Assembly (NCBI RefSeq): GCF_938041965.1
Contig: NZ_CALISE010000003.1
Coordinates: 73,627 to 137,626, forward strand
Origin: an uncultured Mogibacterium sp.
GTDB taxonomy: Bacteria; Bacillota; Clostridia; Peptostreptococcales; Anaerovoracaceae
Reading direction: 5' to 3'
Length of the DNA: 64,000 nucleotides
Part shown: positions 1 through 7,210 of the stretch, one piece after another
How positions within the stretch are numbered: the stretch's first letter is position 1
Layout: every line of letters starts with the position of its first letter
Notes under the pieces: generated by a model
What the model saw: the letters and a program-made list of their open reading frames with translations, nothing else
What the model was told of the DNA's origin: nothing
The model's database searches: none
Made by a program: the position numbers and the translations under genes

Positions 1-1702
1 ACAGGAAGCCGCATTGAAATCCGGCCTTGGTGTAAGTGCAGGAATAGGCGCGGCAACAGCTGCTGGAAATCTTGTATCTGGAAAATCTACAGAAGATGCA
101 GTATATAATCAAAAAGAAGATACTAGACCGACTAAGGCTGACCATGACGAAATTGCAAAGCAGGTGGAAGAAGGTCAAGCAAAGAAGGAAAGCAAATATG
201 TATTCCCTTCGGTAGATTTGCTAAATAGGCCTAAGCCTAATAACAATATGATGAGCGGCAATCAACTTGAAGAACGAGCTCGATTGTTAGAACAGACCTT
301 GAATGATTTTAATGTAGAAGCGAAGGTCCTAAATGTTACACAAGGTGCGTCTGTAACGAGATATGAAGTTCAACCGGCTACAGGCGTTAAGGTTAGCAAG
401 ATTACAGGACTTGCTGATGATATTGCTCTTAATATGAGGGCAAAGAGCATTAGAATAGAGGCTCCAATCCCTGGTAAGGCGGCTGTTGGAATAGAAGTTG
501 AGAACGAAAAAGCAGCACCTGTACTTATTAGAGAGCTAATCGAATCTAATGAGTTTAAGCATGCAAAGTCAAAGATAAGCTTTGTCGTGGGAAAAGATGT
601 ATCAGGAAGGAATGTCATTGCAGATCTTCACAGCATGCCTCACATGCTTATAGCGGGTGCAACTGGTTCTGGTAAGAGTGTGTGTATAAACACCATAATT
701 ACAAGCTTCCTTTACAAAGCTTCGCCAGATGAGGTTAAACTTGTACTTATCGATCCTAAGGTTGTTGAACTAGGAAGCTATAATGGAATACCGCACATGT
801 TAATACCTGTTGTTACTGATCCCAAGAAAGCAGCTGCAGCTCTTAACTGGGCAGTAAACGAGATGCAACAACGATATAACAAATTTGCTGAGATTGGAGC
901 TAAGGATCTCGCATCATATAATCATTCTATTTCTAACTCTGGAGATACAGAAAAGGTTATGCCTCAGATTGTTATCGTCATAGATGAACTTGCAGACCTC
1001 ATGATGGCGGCGTCATCTCAGGTTGAAGAAGCTATATGTAGACTAGCACAGAAGGCAAGAGCCGCTGGTATGCATCTTATAGTAGCTACACAGAGACCAT
1101 CTGTTGATGTTGTAACTGGTCTGATTAAAGCAAATATTCCTTCAAGGATTGCATTTAGTGTATCATCGCAGTTTGACTCACGTACGATTATCGACACTGC
1201 TGGAGCTGAAAAACTTCTCGGCAAGGGTGATATGCTCTTCTCACCAGTTGAAGCTAACAAGCCTATCAGAATTCAGGGTCCATACATATCAGAGACGGAG
1301 AGTGCTGCGGTAATTGACTTTGTAAAATCGCAAAGCGAGACGGAGTATCGAGAAGATGTGATTCAGAGCATTGAAGTAACAGACAAGCCTGTTGCACAGG
1401 AGTCAGCAGAAGATGAGCTAACTGAAGATGCAATAGAATTTATTTTAAAGCAAAAGCAAGCATCGGTTTCTATGCTACAGCGTAGATTTAGAATTGGATA
1501 TAATCGTGCAGCTCGCATCATTGATGAGATCGAAGATATGGGCATAATTGGTCCTTCTGATGGTTCAAGACCTAGGCAAGTGTTAATGACCGAGGAGGAG
1601 TATTATGGGCCAGCTGATCAGACGACCTTTGATAGCGGAGTACAAAATGACGATTCGGAGCATGGAGACGATGAAGTGGTAAATAGTAACGGAGATTTTT
1701 AA
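1..1702 (+). CDS. ftsK: DNA translocase FtsK/SpoIIIE, 3' part (5' end outside window)
   Basis: Septum-located DNA pump that moves chromosomal DNA during division. The reading frame is open to the left edge, so the N-terminal membrane segments lie outside the window; a TTG at base 14 is not a credible start. Seen: the alpha/beta motor domain with Walker A GATGSGKS (about residue 215 counted from base 14), Walker B IVIVIDELADL (about 320), and a C-terminal winged-helix gamma domain (about 467-527) that in this family reads orienting DNA motifs. The stop overlaps the rimO start (TAATG), so the two are translationally coupled. Whether it is the vegetative FtsK or SpoIIIE cannot be told from this part. 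Confidence 0.93.
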   Translation, partial: QEAALKSGLGVSAGIGAATAAGNLVSGKSTEDAVYNQKEDTRPTKADHDEIAKQVEEGQAKKESKYVFPSVDLLNRPKPNNNMMSGNQLEERARLLEQTLNDFNVEAKVLNVTQGASVTRYEVQPATGVKVSKITGLADDIALNMRAKSIRIEAPIPGKAAVGIEVENEKAAPVLIRELIESNEFKHAKSKISFVVGKDVSGRNVIADLHSMPHMLIAGATGSGKSVCINTIITSFLYKASPDEVKLVLIDPKVVELGSYNGIPHMLIPVVTDPKKAAAALNWAVNEMQQRYNKFAEIGAKDLASYNHSISNSGDTEKVMPQIVIVIDELADLMMAASSQVEEAICRLAQKARAAGMHLIVATQRPSVDVVTGLIKANIPSRIAFSVSSQFDSRTIIDTAGAEKLLGKGDMLFSPVEANKPIRIQGPYISETESAAVIDFVKSQSETEYREDVIQSIEVTDKPVAQESAEDELTEDAIEFILKQKQASVSMLQRRFRIGYNRAARIIDEIEDMGIIGPSDGSRPRQVLMTEEEYYGPADQTTFDSGVQNDDSEHGDDEVVNSNGDF

Positions 1703-3027
1703 TGATAAATACGAACAAGACGTTCTATATTGATACCTTAGGGTGTGCGAAGAACGACTATGATTCGCAGGTTTTGGCAGCTGAACTCCTGAGTAGAGGG
1801 TGTGCGCTTTCAGATTCTCCAGAATCGGCGGATATTCTGATTGTAAATACTTGTGGCTTTATTGAATCAGCTAAAATTGAATCAATTGAACATATATTCA
1901 GTATGGCAGCTATTAAAGGAGAGACTAAGAGGCTTGTAGTTACAGGATGTCTTTCAGAGCGTTATCATGAAGATCTGGTAAAAGAGATTCCTGAGGTTGA
2001 TATTTTTACAGGTGTTAATGACTACGACGAACTTCCTGAACTACTGCTATCAGATGAAGAAGTGATGTCAGATAGTGTTAAGGGGAAGGTTGGCAGAGTT
2101 CTTCCATACAAAGAAAGGGTTCTTCCAAAGAATTCCTATTCTGGAGTTCTGAAAATTGCTGAAGGCTGTAATAACACATGTGCATTTTGCGCCATTCCAA
2201 AAATTCGCGGACCATACCGAAGTAAAAAAATTGAGGATGTAGTTCGAGAAGCGGAAGTTATGGCTGAGCAAGGCATTAAAGAACTAACAATTATAGCACA
2301 GGATACATCATATTACGGTAAAGACCTCTATGGCAAAGCTATGCTGCCTAAACTCCTAGAAGAACTATGTAGCATAGATGGTATCAATTGGATTAGAATC
2401 ATGTACGTTTACGATGATGGGATTACTGATGAGCTCATCGATACAATTGCTGCAAATGAAAAAATATGTAATTACCTAGATATACCAATCCAACATATCT
2501 CAGACAACGTGCTTAGTAGGATGAGGAGAAATTCAACGGGAGATTCTATTAGGGATACGTTCAAAAAATTGCGTGATAATATTCCGGGGGTACACATCAG
2601 AACCACTTTGCTTGTGGGATTTCCGGGCGAGAGCGAAGAAGATTTTGATGAGCTTGTAGAATTTGTTAAAGAGGCTAAGATCGATAGATTAGGTGTATTT
2701 GCATTTTCTGATGAAGAGGGTACTCTATCTCATAGACTCGATGGGAAGCTACCAGAAGAAGTAAAAGAAAACCGCAGAAATGCCATAATGGCGCTACAGA
2801 TTGGTATAAGTGAGGAGCTTAATCGAAATAAAATCGGAAAGAATTTTGAGGTTATGGTTGATGAAGTTCAATCAGACGGTGAATACATAGGTAGAACAAG
2901 GTATGATGCACAAGAGATTGATAATGAGGTTACTTTCACTGGTAAGCTCGCTCATATGCCAGGAGATATTGTAGAGGTTAAGATTACAGAGGCTTATGAA
3001 TATGATCTCATAGGTGAGGAGGTTTAG
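1702..3027 (+). CDS. rimO: Ribosomal protein S12 methylthiotransferase RimO
   Basis: Radical-SAM enzyme that adds a methylthio group to an aspartate of ribosomal protein S12. Seen: N-terminal UPF0004 domain with cysteines in TLGCAKND (C15), NTCGF and VTGCLSE for the auxiliary cluster; radical-SAM motif C156-NNT-C160-AF-C163; C-terminal TRAM-like region. The stretch KIAEGCNNTCAFCAIP followed by RGPYRSK favours RimO over its tRNA-modifying relative MiaB. 441 residues is the usual length. Overlaps ftsK by one base and abuts pgsA, so probably one operon. Confidence 0.95.
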   Translation: MINTNKTFYIDTLGCAKNDYDSQVLAAELLSRGCALSDSPESADILIVNTCGFIESAKIESIEHIFSMAAIKGETKRLVVTGCLSERYHEDLVKEIPEVDIFTGVNDYDELPELLLSDEEVMSDSVKGKVGRVLPYKERVLPKNSYSGVLKIAEGCNNTCAFCAIPKIRGPYRSKKIEDVVREAEVMAEQGIKELTIIAQDTSYYGKDLYGKAMLPKLLEELCSIDGINWIRIMYVYDDGITDELIDTIAANEKICNYLDIPIQHISDNVLSRMRRNSTGDSIRDTFKKLRDNIPGVHIRTTLLVGFPGESEEDFDELVEFVKEAKIDRLGVFAFSDEEGTLSHRLDGKLPEEVKENRRNAIMALQIGISEELNRNKIGKNFEVMVDEVQSDGEYIGRTRYDAQEIDNEVTFTGKLAHMPGDIVEVKITEAYEYDLIGEEV

Positions 3028-3558
3028 ATGAATTTACCTAATAAACTTACAGTTGGCAGAATGATTGCGGTTCCATTTTTTGTCGCCGCATTTATGATGC
3101 AGTATTACATGATAGCATTTATTATATTTATTGCTGCTTCATTTACTGATTTATTGGACGGGAAGATAGCTCGAGCAAGAGGTCTTGTTACTAACTTTGG
3201 TAAAATAATGGATCCGCTAGCGGATAAAATACTGGTATACTCAGCGCTTTGTCTTTTAATAGGTGAAGGAACGATTCCGGCATGGTCGCTTATTGTTATT
3301 TTGGCTAGAGAGTTTGCGGTAAGTGGAATGAGAACAGTTGCAGCCTCAGAAGGCCGAGTAGTTGCCGCTGGAATGAGCGGTAAGATTAAAACTGTTCTTC
3401 AGATGCTCGCAGTCCCTACACTGATTCTTGCGCTCACGCTTGATTCAGTATACGTGCTGATGACAATAGGTATGGCGCTTTTCTGGGCTTCTTTGGCAGC
3501 AACAATTTATTCGGGATGCGAGTATATAATCAAAAATAAAGATGTATTCTCAATGTAA
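3028..3558 (+). CDS. pgsA: CDP-diacylglycerol--glycerol-3-phosphate 3-phosphatidyltransferase
   Basis: Membrane enzyme that makes phosphatidylglycerol phosphate, the first committed step to phosphatidylglycerol. The CDP-alcohol phosphotransferase signature is complete: D44-G-x2-A48-R49-x8-G58-x3-D62-x3-D66, with several hydrophobic membrane segments after it. 176 residues is normal for the family. Starts directly after the rimO stop. The rimO-pgsA-cinA-recA order is common in Firmicutes. The next gene is 132 bases away, so this may end the first operon. Confidence 0.94.
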   Translation: MNLPNKLTVGRMIAVPFFVAAFMMQYYMIAFIIFIAASFTDLLDGKIARARGLVTNFGKIMDPLADKILVYSALCLLIGEGTIPAWSLIVILAREFAVSGMRTVAASEGRVVAAGMSGKIKTVLQMLAVPTLILALTLDSVYVLMTIGMALFWASLAATIYSGCEYIIKNKDVFSM

Positions 3559-3611
3559 ATTTTGCGATTCAAATATATTGCAAAATTTCAGTAGTTTTAG
3601 TATCAAAATAT

Positions 3612-3658
3612 AAATTTAATATATTAAATTTACTCGGGGTGCTCACGTACGCCGAGTA
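3612..3658 (+). repeat. AT palindrome and adjacent hairpin between pgsA and cinA
   Basis: Bases 3612-3631 form a perfect 20-base AT-only palindrome. It is followed by the inverted repeat TACTCGG (3631-3637) / CCGAGTA (3652-3658) with a 14-base loop. No T-run follows, so this is not a typical terminator; it may be a regulatory site or the start of the cinA leader. The tandem GGGGTAAT motif just before cinA supplies its ribosome binding site. Confidence 0.45.
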
Positions 3659-3690
3659 ATTACGTAGAGGGGTAATAAGGGGTAATTAAG

Positions 3691-4941
3691 ATGAACGTCT
3701 CGATAATAGCGGTTGGAACTGAATTACTTTTTGGTCAGACTGTAAATACAAATGCAACATATATTTCAAATCAATTGAACTTGATGGGGTTTAATGTCAT
3801 GTATCACCATGTAGTTGGTGATAACCCTGGAAGATTAAAAGCGTTAATTATTTCTACCTTTGTTGAAAGTGACATGATTATATGCACAGGTGGACTAGGA
3901 CCAACTCAGGATGATCTTACAAAGGAAATAGTTGCAGAGGCTATGGGTGTAGCTCTGTATTTTGATGAAAGATGCTATAGGGAAGTAAAGTCTTATTTTG
4001 ATGATAGAAATCGAATTATGGCTGAAAATAATCGCAAGCAAGCATATATCCCTGTAGGTGCGGAAGTATTTCATAACGAAGCTGGAACGGCACCCGCTTT
4101 TGGCATTGAAAAGAACGGAAAATGTGCAATTTGTCTACCCGGTCCACCACGTGAGATGAAATGGTTATTTGAAAACTGTGTAGCAGATTATTTAAAAAGA
4201 TTTTCAAGTAAGCAAATGTATTATAGGGTTATTAGGACTATAGGGATAGGTGAATCTGACCTAGAGACTAAGCTCCTTCCAATTATCGATAATCAGGATG
4301 ATCCTACGATTGCAACGTATGCAAAAGAGGGTGAGTGTACACTGCGTGTAGCTTCACAGCGAGGGACTATGACAGAAGCTCAATTAGCTGTGGATAACAT
4401 GATTATTGAGATTGACAAGTTAATTGGGAAGTATATATACAGTTATAATGATGAGGAACTTGCTGAGGTTGTCGTTAGGAAGCTTAGAGAAAACAAATTA
4501 TCTTTATCATCTGCAGAATCGTGTACAGGAGGCATGTTCGCATCTTGTATAACTGATGTACCCGGTGCATCTAATGTTTTTTCGCATGGATTTGTAACGT
4601 ATAGCGAGGCTGCGAAAGCTGGAGTTTTAGGCGTTGATAGTAAAATTATAGAAGAATGCTCTGTCGTTAGTTCAGAAGTTGCGATTTTAATGGCAAAAGG
4701 AGCACAAAAGTCTTCGAATAGCGATATTGCAATCTCCATAACAGGATATGCTGGACCAGAAGCTGATGAAGGACGTGAAAATGGAAATGCTTTCATCGGG
4801 TATGCCTGTGGCAATAAACTAGGTAACAAGAGCGGTTTTATTGAGATTAACACCAAGAGAAACGATAGAAAATGGAATCGTAACTACTTCAAACTTAGGA
4901 TGATTTTAGTTGTTTATAATATCATCAATAGTACAATTTAA
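3691..4941 (+). CDS. cinA: CinA family protein (competence/damage-inducible; nicotinamide-nucleotide amidase)
   Basis: Two-domain protein: N-terminal MoaB/molybdopterin-binding-like domain (IIAVGTELLFGQTVNTNA, TGGLGPTQDDLT; in the family an ADP-ribose pyrophosphatase) and C-terminal PncC-like deamidase domain (SLSSAESCTGGMFASCITDVPGAS, SITGYAGPE) that recycles nicotinamide mononucleotide. 416 residues is full length. Start chosen at ATG 3691 after GGGGTAAT. It sits upstream of recA, as in Bacillus and Streptococcus, but the 240-base gap and recA's own promoters mean recA need not depend on it. Confidence 0.93.
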   Translation: MNVSIIAVGTELLFGQTVNTNATYISNQLNLMGFNVMYHHVVGDNPGRLKALIISTFVESDMIICTGGLGPTQDDLTKEIVAEAMGVALYFDERCYREVKSYFDDRNRIMAENNRKQAYIPVGAEVFHNEAGTAPAFGIEKNGKCAICLPGPPREMKWLFENCVADYLKRFSSKQMYYRVIRTIGIGESDLETKLLPIIDNQDDPTIATYAKEGECTLRVASQRGTMTEAQLAVDNMIIEIDKLIGKYIYSYNDEELAEVVVRKLRENKLSLSSAESCTGGMFASCITDVPGASNVFSHGFVTYSEAAKAGVLGVDSKIIEECSVVSSEVAILMAKGAQKSSNSDIAISITGYAGPEADEGRENGNAFIGYACGNKLGNKSGFIEINTKRNDRKWNRNYFKLRMILVVYNIINSTI

Positions 4942-4974
4942 GTGCTGGATAAAAAGCGATCTAAATGTTAAATC

Positions 4975-5008
4975 GATAATAGATAATGCTAGATTATTAT
5001 GTATTATC
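4975..5008 (+). other. AT-rich hairpin downstream of cinA
   Basis: Arms 4975-4987 and 4996-5008 (13 bases, one mismatch, 8-base loop) could form a weak stem after cinA. There is no T-run behind it, so its role as a terminator is uncertain. Bases 5009-5088 show nothing else recognisable. Confidence 0.3.
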
Positions 5009-5088
5009 ACGAGTATTTGTAAAACGTATTAAGGTGTGAAAATATACTGAAATAGTGGTTCTAATCTTGATTTATATCGATATTTAAT

Positions 5089-5118
5089 TTGACCGTTATC
5101 ATGCAAAGAATATATAAT
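5089..5118 (+). promoter_or_regulatory. recA promoter P1 (upstream)
   Basis: TTGACC (5089-5094), 18-base spacer, perfect TATAAT (5113-5118). Lies about 30 bases upstream of P2 with its -10 next to the P2 -35. It would read through the SOS box, so it may give weaker basal expression. Confidence 0.6.
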
Positions 5119-5119
5119 C

Positions 5120-5148
5120 TTGACAAACAAAAGAAGATTATATACAAT
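5120..5148 (+). promoter_or_regulatory. recA promoter P2 (main)
   Basis: Consensus TTGACA (5120-5125), 17-base spacer, TACAAT (5143-5148). The LexA box starts two bases after the -10, covering the transcription start, the classical arrangement for SOS repression. The TTG of this -35 is also in frame with recA but is promoter sequence, not a start codon. Confidence 0.85.
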
Positions 5149-5149
5149 A

Positions 5150-5163
5150 CGAACAGATGTTCG
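5150..5163 (+). promoter_or_regulatory. LexA-binding SOS box of recA
   Basis: CGAACAGATGTTCG matches the Gram-positive SOS box CGAAC-N4-GTTCG exactly. It sits between the P2 -10 element and the recA ribosome binding site, so LexA bound here would block transcription initiation until DNA damage. Confidence 0.92.
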
Positions 5164-5182
5164 AAAATATACAGGAGGGACT

Positions 5183-6259
5183 ATGGCAGTTAAGTCAGGT
5201 AAAGATAAGAGCGTGATTGGTAACGTTAGTGATAAAGAAAAGGCCTTGGAACATGCGCTAGATGAGATTCAGAAAGTATTTGGCAAAGGTGCAGTCATGA
5301 AGCTTGGAGATGAAGGTCTTCATAACAACATTGAAGGGATTTCCACGGGATCTATATCACTAGATGTTGCGACTGGTATCGGTGGTGTTCCACGCGGTCG
5401 TATTGTTGAGATTTATGGACCTGAATCATCAGGAAAGACAACTCTTACATTGCACTGCATCGCAGAGGCTCAGAAGGCTGGTGGTAAGGCTGCATTTATC
5501 GATGCTGAGCATGCGCTAGATCCAGTTTATGCTAAGAATTTAGGTGTAGATGTAGATGATTTATTAGTGTCACAGCCTGATACTGGAGAACAAGCACTAG
5601 AGATTTGCGATATGCTTGCAAGAAGTGGAGCTATTGATCTTATTGTTATAGACTCTGTGGCTGCACTAGTTCCAAAAGCTGAAATTCAGGGGGATATGGG
5701 AGACTCTCACGTTGGACTCCAGGCTAGACTTATGTCACAAGCCCTCAGAAAGATTGCAGGAACCGTTAACAAGACTAATACTTGTGTTATTTTCATCAAC
5801 CAGCTTCGTGAGAAAATCGGAATCATGTTTGGTAATCCAGAGACGACAACTGGTGGCAGAGCACTCAAGTTCTATGCTAGTATGCGACTTGACGTAAGAC
5901 GTGCTGATTCTATCAAGCGTGGTGATGAGACCATTGGTAATAGAACCAAGGTTAAAATTGTAAAAAATAAAGTAGCACCTCCATTTAAAATTGCTGAATT
6001 CGATATAATGTATGGAGAAGGTATTTCTATTGCAGGTGATGTGCTAGATACTGCTACAGCTATGAAATTCATTGATAAAGCGGGTTCGTGGTATAGCTAT
6101 GAGGGTGAAAGAATAGGGCAAGGTCGTGAGAATGTGAAAGAATTTCTCGTTTCTCATCCTGAGATTCTTGAGACTCTTAAGACTAAAATCATGGATGCAA
6201 TTCACGGTAATGATGAAGAAGAGCTTAAAGTTGACGAAGATGGAGTAGTAATCGAATAA
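5183..6259 (+). CDS. recA: Recombinase RecA
   Basis: ATP-dependent strand-exchange protein and co-protease for LexA self-cleavage. Seen: Walker A GPESSGKT (residues 79-86), ATPase core IDSVAALVPKAEIQGDMGDSH, L2 region FINQLREKIGIMFGNPETTTGG, and acidic C-terminus (DEEELKVDED). The start is ATG 5183 after AGGAGGGA (358 residues); an in-frame TTG at 5120 is rejected because the promoter and SOS box lie between. Followed by a probable terminator. No recX or rny follows, unlike many Firmicutes. Confidence 0.97.
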   Translation: MAVKSGKDKSVIGNVSDKEKALEHALDEIQKVFGKGAVMKLGDEGLHNNIEGISTGSISLDVATGIGGVPRGRIVEIYGPESSGKTTLTLHCIAEAQKAGGKAAFIDAEHALDPVYAKNLGVDVDDLLVSQPDTGEQALEICDMLARSGAIDLIVIDSVAALVPKAEIQGDMGDSHVGLQARLMSQALRKIAGTVNKTNTCVIFINQLREKIGIMFGNPETTTGGRALKFYASMRLDVRRADSIKRGDETIGNRTKVKIVKNKVAPPFKIAEFDIMYGEGISIAGDVLDTATAMKFIDKAGSWYSYEGERIGQGRENVKEFLVSHPEILETLKTKIMDAIHGNDEEELKVDEDGVVIE

Positions 6260-6273
6260 TAATGATTTACAAT

Positions 6274-6312
6274 GTTCCGGGATTTGACATAAGTCCTGGA
6301 ACATGTTATATT
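6274..6312 (+). terminator. Probable terminator after recA
   Basis: 12-base stem GTTCCGGGATTT (6274-6285) with AAGTCCTGGAAC (6291-6302), two wobble pairs, 5-base loop, then a short weak U-rich tail. Separates recA from the ribosomal protein transcript. Confidence 0.6.
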
Positions 6313-6390
6313 TAGACGGTTAGCCGCACAGAATGGGTTTTAAGCGTAGCACCCGTAATTCTGGCGAGTCTGGTCTGAGGAGGAATTAAT
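6311..6390 (+). ncRNA. Ribosomal protein L21 leader (cis-regulatory RNA)
   Basis: The 5' region before rplU has the layout of the Firmicute L21 leader: a conserved TTAGCCGCAC-type segment, then nested helices CAGAAT (6329-6334)/ATTCTG (6358-6363) and GGGT (6335-6338)/ACCC (6351-6354), closed by AGAC (6314-6317)/GTCT (6368-6371). It ends at the GAGGAGG ribosome binding site. In this family the RNA is thought to bind L21 for autoregulation. Recognised by eye; a covariance search was not run. Confidence 0.65.
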
Positions 6391-6867
6391 ATGTACGCAA
6401 TTATTAAAACAGGCGGTAAGCAGTATAGAGTGCAGGAGAATGATGTACTTAAGGTTGAAAAGCTTAACGCTGCAGTAGGAGAGACAGTTACCTTTGATGA
6501 GGTTGTAGCTGTTGGAGGAGACAAGCTTCAGGTAGGTACACCATTTGTTGAAGGTTGTGCAGTTCAGGCTGAGGTACTTGAGCAGGGTAAGAACGAAAAA
6601 GTTATTATCTTTAAGTACAAGGCTAAGAAGGACTACAGAAGAAAGAATGGTCACAGACAGCCATACACTCTAGTTAAGGTTACAGGTATTGGCGCAGCAG
6701 CTAAGAAGGCTGCTCCAGCTAAGGCTAAGACTGCAGAGAAGTCTGAAGTAAAGGCTTCGCTATCAATGAAGAAGGAAGAACTTCTAGAGATCGCTAAGAA
6801 TCTTGGAGTTGAGGTTCCTTCAAAGGCTACTAAAGCTGATATTCTTTCGGCAATTGAATCTAAGTAA
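6391..6867 (+). CDS. rplU: 50S ribosomal protein L21 with C-terminal extension
   Basis: The first ~103 residues are a normal L21 (MYAIIKTGGKQYRVQENDVL, ending YTLVKVTGI). Another ~55 residues follow: a lysine/alanine linker (AAKKAAPAKAKTAEKSE) and a compact tail MKKEELLEIAKNLGVEVPSK plus TKADILSAIESK, which looks like a HeH/SAP or Rho-N type helix-extended-loop-helix nucleic-acid binding motif. Total 158 residues against about 103 usual. Strong AGGAGG site. The usual prp protease gene between rplU and rpmA is absent; rpmA begins 31 bases later. Confidence 0.95.
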   Translation: MYAIIKTGGKQYRVQENDVLKVEKLNAAVGETVTFDEVVAVGGDKLQVGTPFVEGCAVQAEVLEQGKNEKVIIFKYKAKKDYRRKNGHRQPYTLVKVTGIGAAAKKAAPAKAKTAEKSEVKASLSMKKEELLEIAKNLGVEVPSKATKADILSAIESK

Positions 6868-6898
6868 TTAAGAATTTCAATATAGGAGGTGACTAGTC

Positions 6899-7159
6899 AT
6901 GTCAAGTAAAAAAGGAGTAGGTAGTTCCAAGAACGGTCGTGATTCCGAGTCCAAACGCTTGGGACTTAAGATAGGTGCGGGACAGTATGTAAGTGCTGGA
7001 AGCATTCTCGTTAGACAGAGAGGAACAAAGTTCCACCCTGGCAACAATGTTGGTATCGGTGGAGATGACACTCTATTTGCAAAGATCGATGGAAACGTTA
7101 AGTTTGAGAGATTTGACAAGAAGAGAAAGCAGATCAGCGTATACAGCGAAGAAGCTTAA
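6899..7159 (+). CDS. rpmA: 50S ribosomal protein L27
   Basis: 86 residues, beginning MSSKKGVGSSKNGRDSESKR, with the conserved LGLKIGAGQYVSAGSILVRQRGT core near the peptidyl-transferase centre. It has no cleavable N-terminal extension (the LNLQFF-type leader cut by Prp in many Firmicutes), which fits the missing prp gene upstream. Excellent GGAGGTGA site before ATG 6899; followed by a strong terminator. Confidence 0.97.
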   Translation: MSSKKGVGSSKNGRDSESKRLGLKIGAGQYVSAGSILVRQRGTKFHPGNNVGIGGDDTLFAKIDGNVKFERFDKKRKQISVYSEEA

Positions 7160-7166
7160 ACTTATT

Positions 7167-7194
7167 GACCCCTTGTTTTAAGGGGTCATTTTTA
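7167..7194 (+). terminator. Rho-independent terminator after rpmA
   Basis: Perfect 8-base stem GACCCCTT (7167-7174)/AAGGGGTC (7180-7187), GTTTT loop, followed by ATTTTTAT. Ends just before the obgE ribosome binding site, so obgE probably gets partial read-through. Confidence 0.9.
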
Positions 7195-7210
7195 TATATT
7201 GGAGAAATAA

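Noticed and set aside
1712..1725. SOS-box-like CGAAC...GTTC at the start of rimO
   Set aside because: The arms are 5 bases apart, not 4, and the site lies inside coding sequence away from any promoter.
5120..5182. In-frame upstream extension of recA from a TTG
   Set aside because: The TTG is part of the -35 hexamer and the stretch contains the -10 and the LexA box; ATG 5183 has the ribosome binding site.
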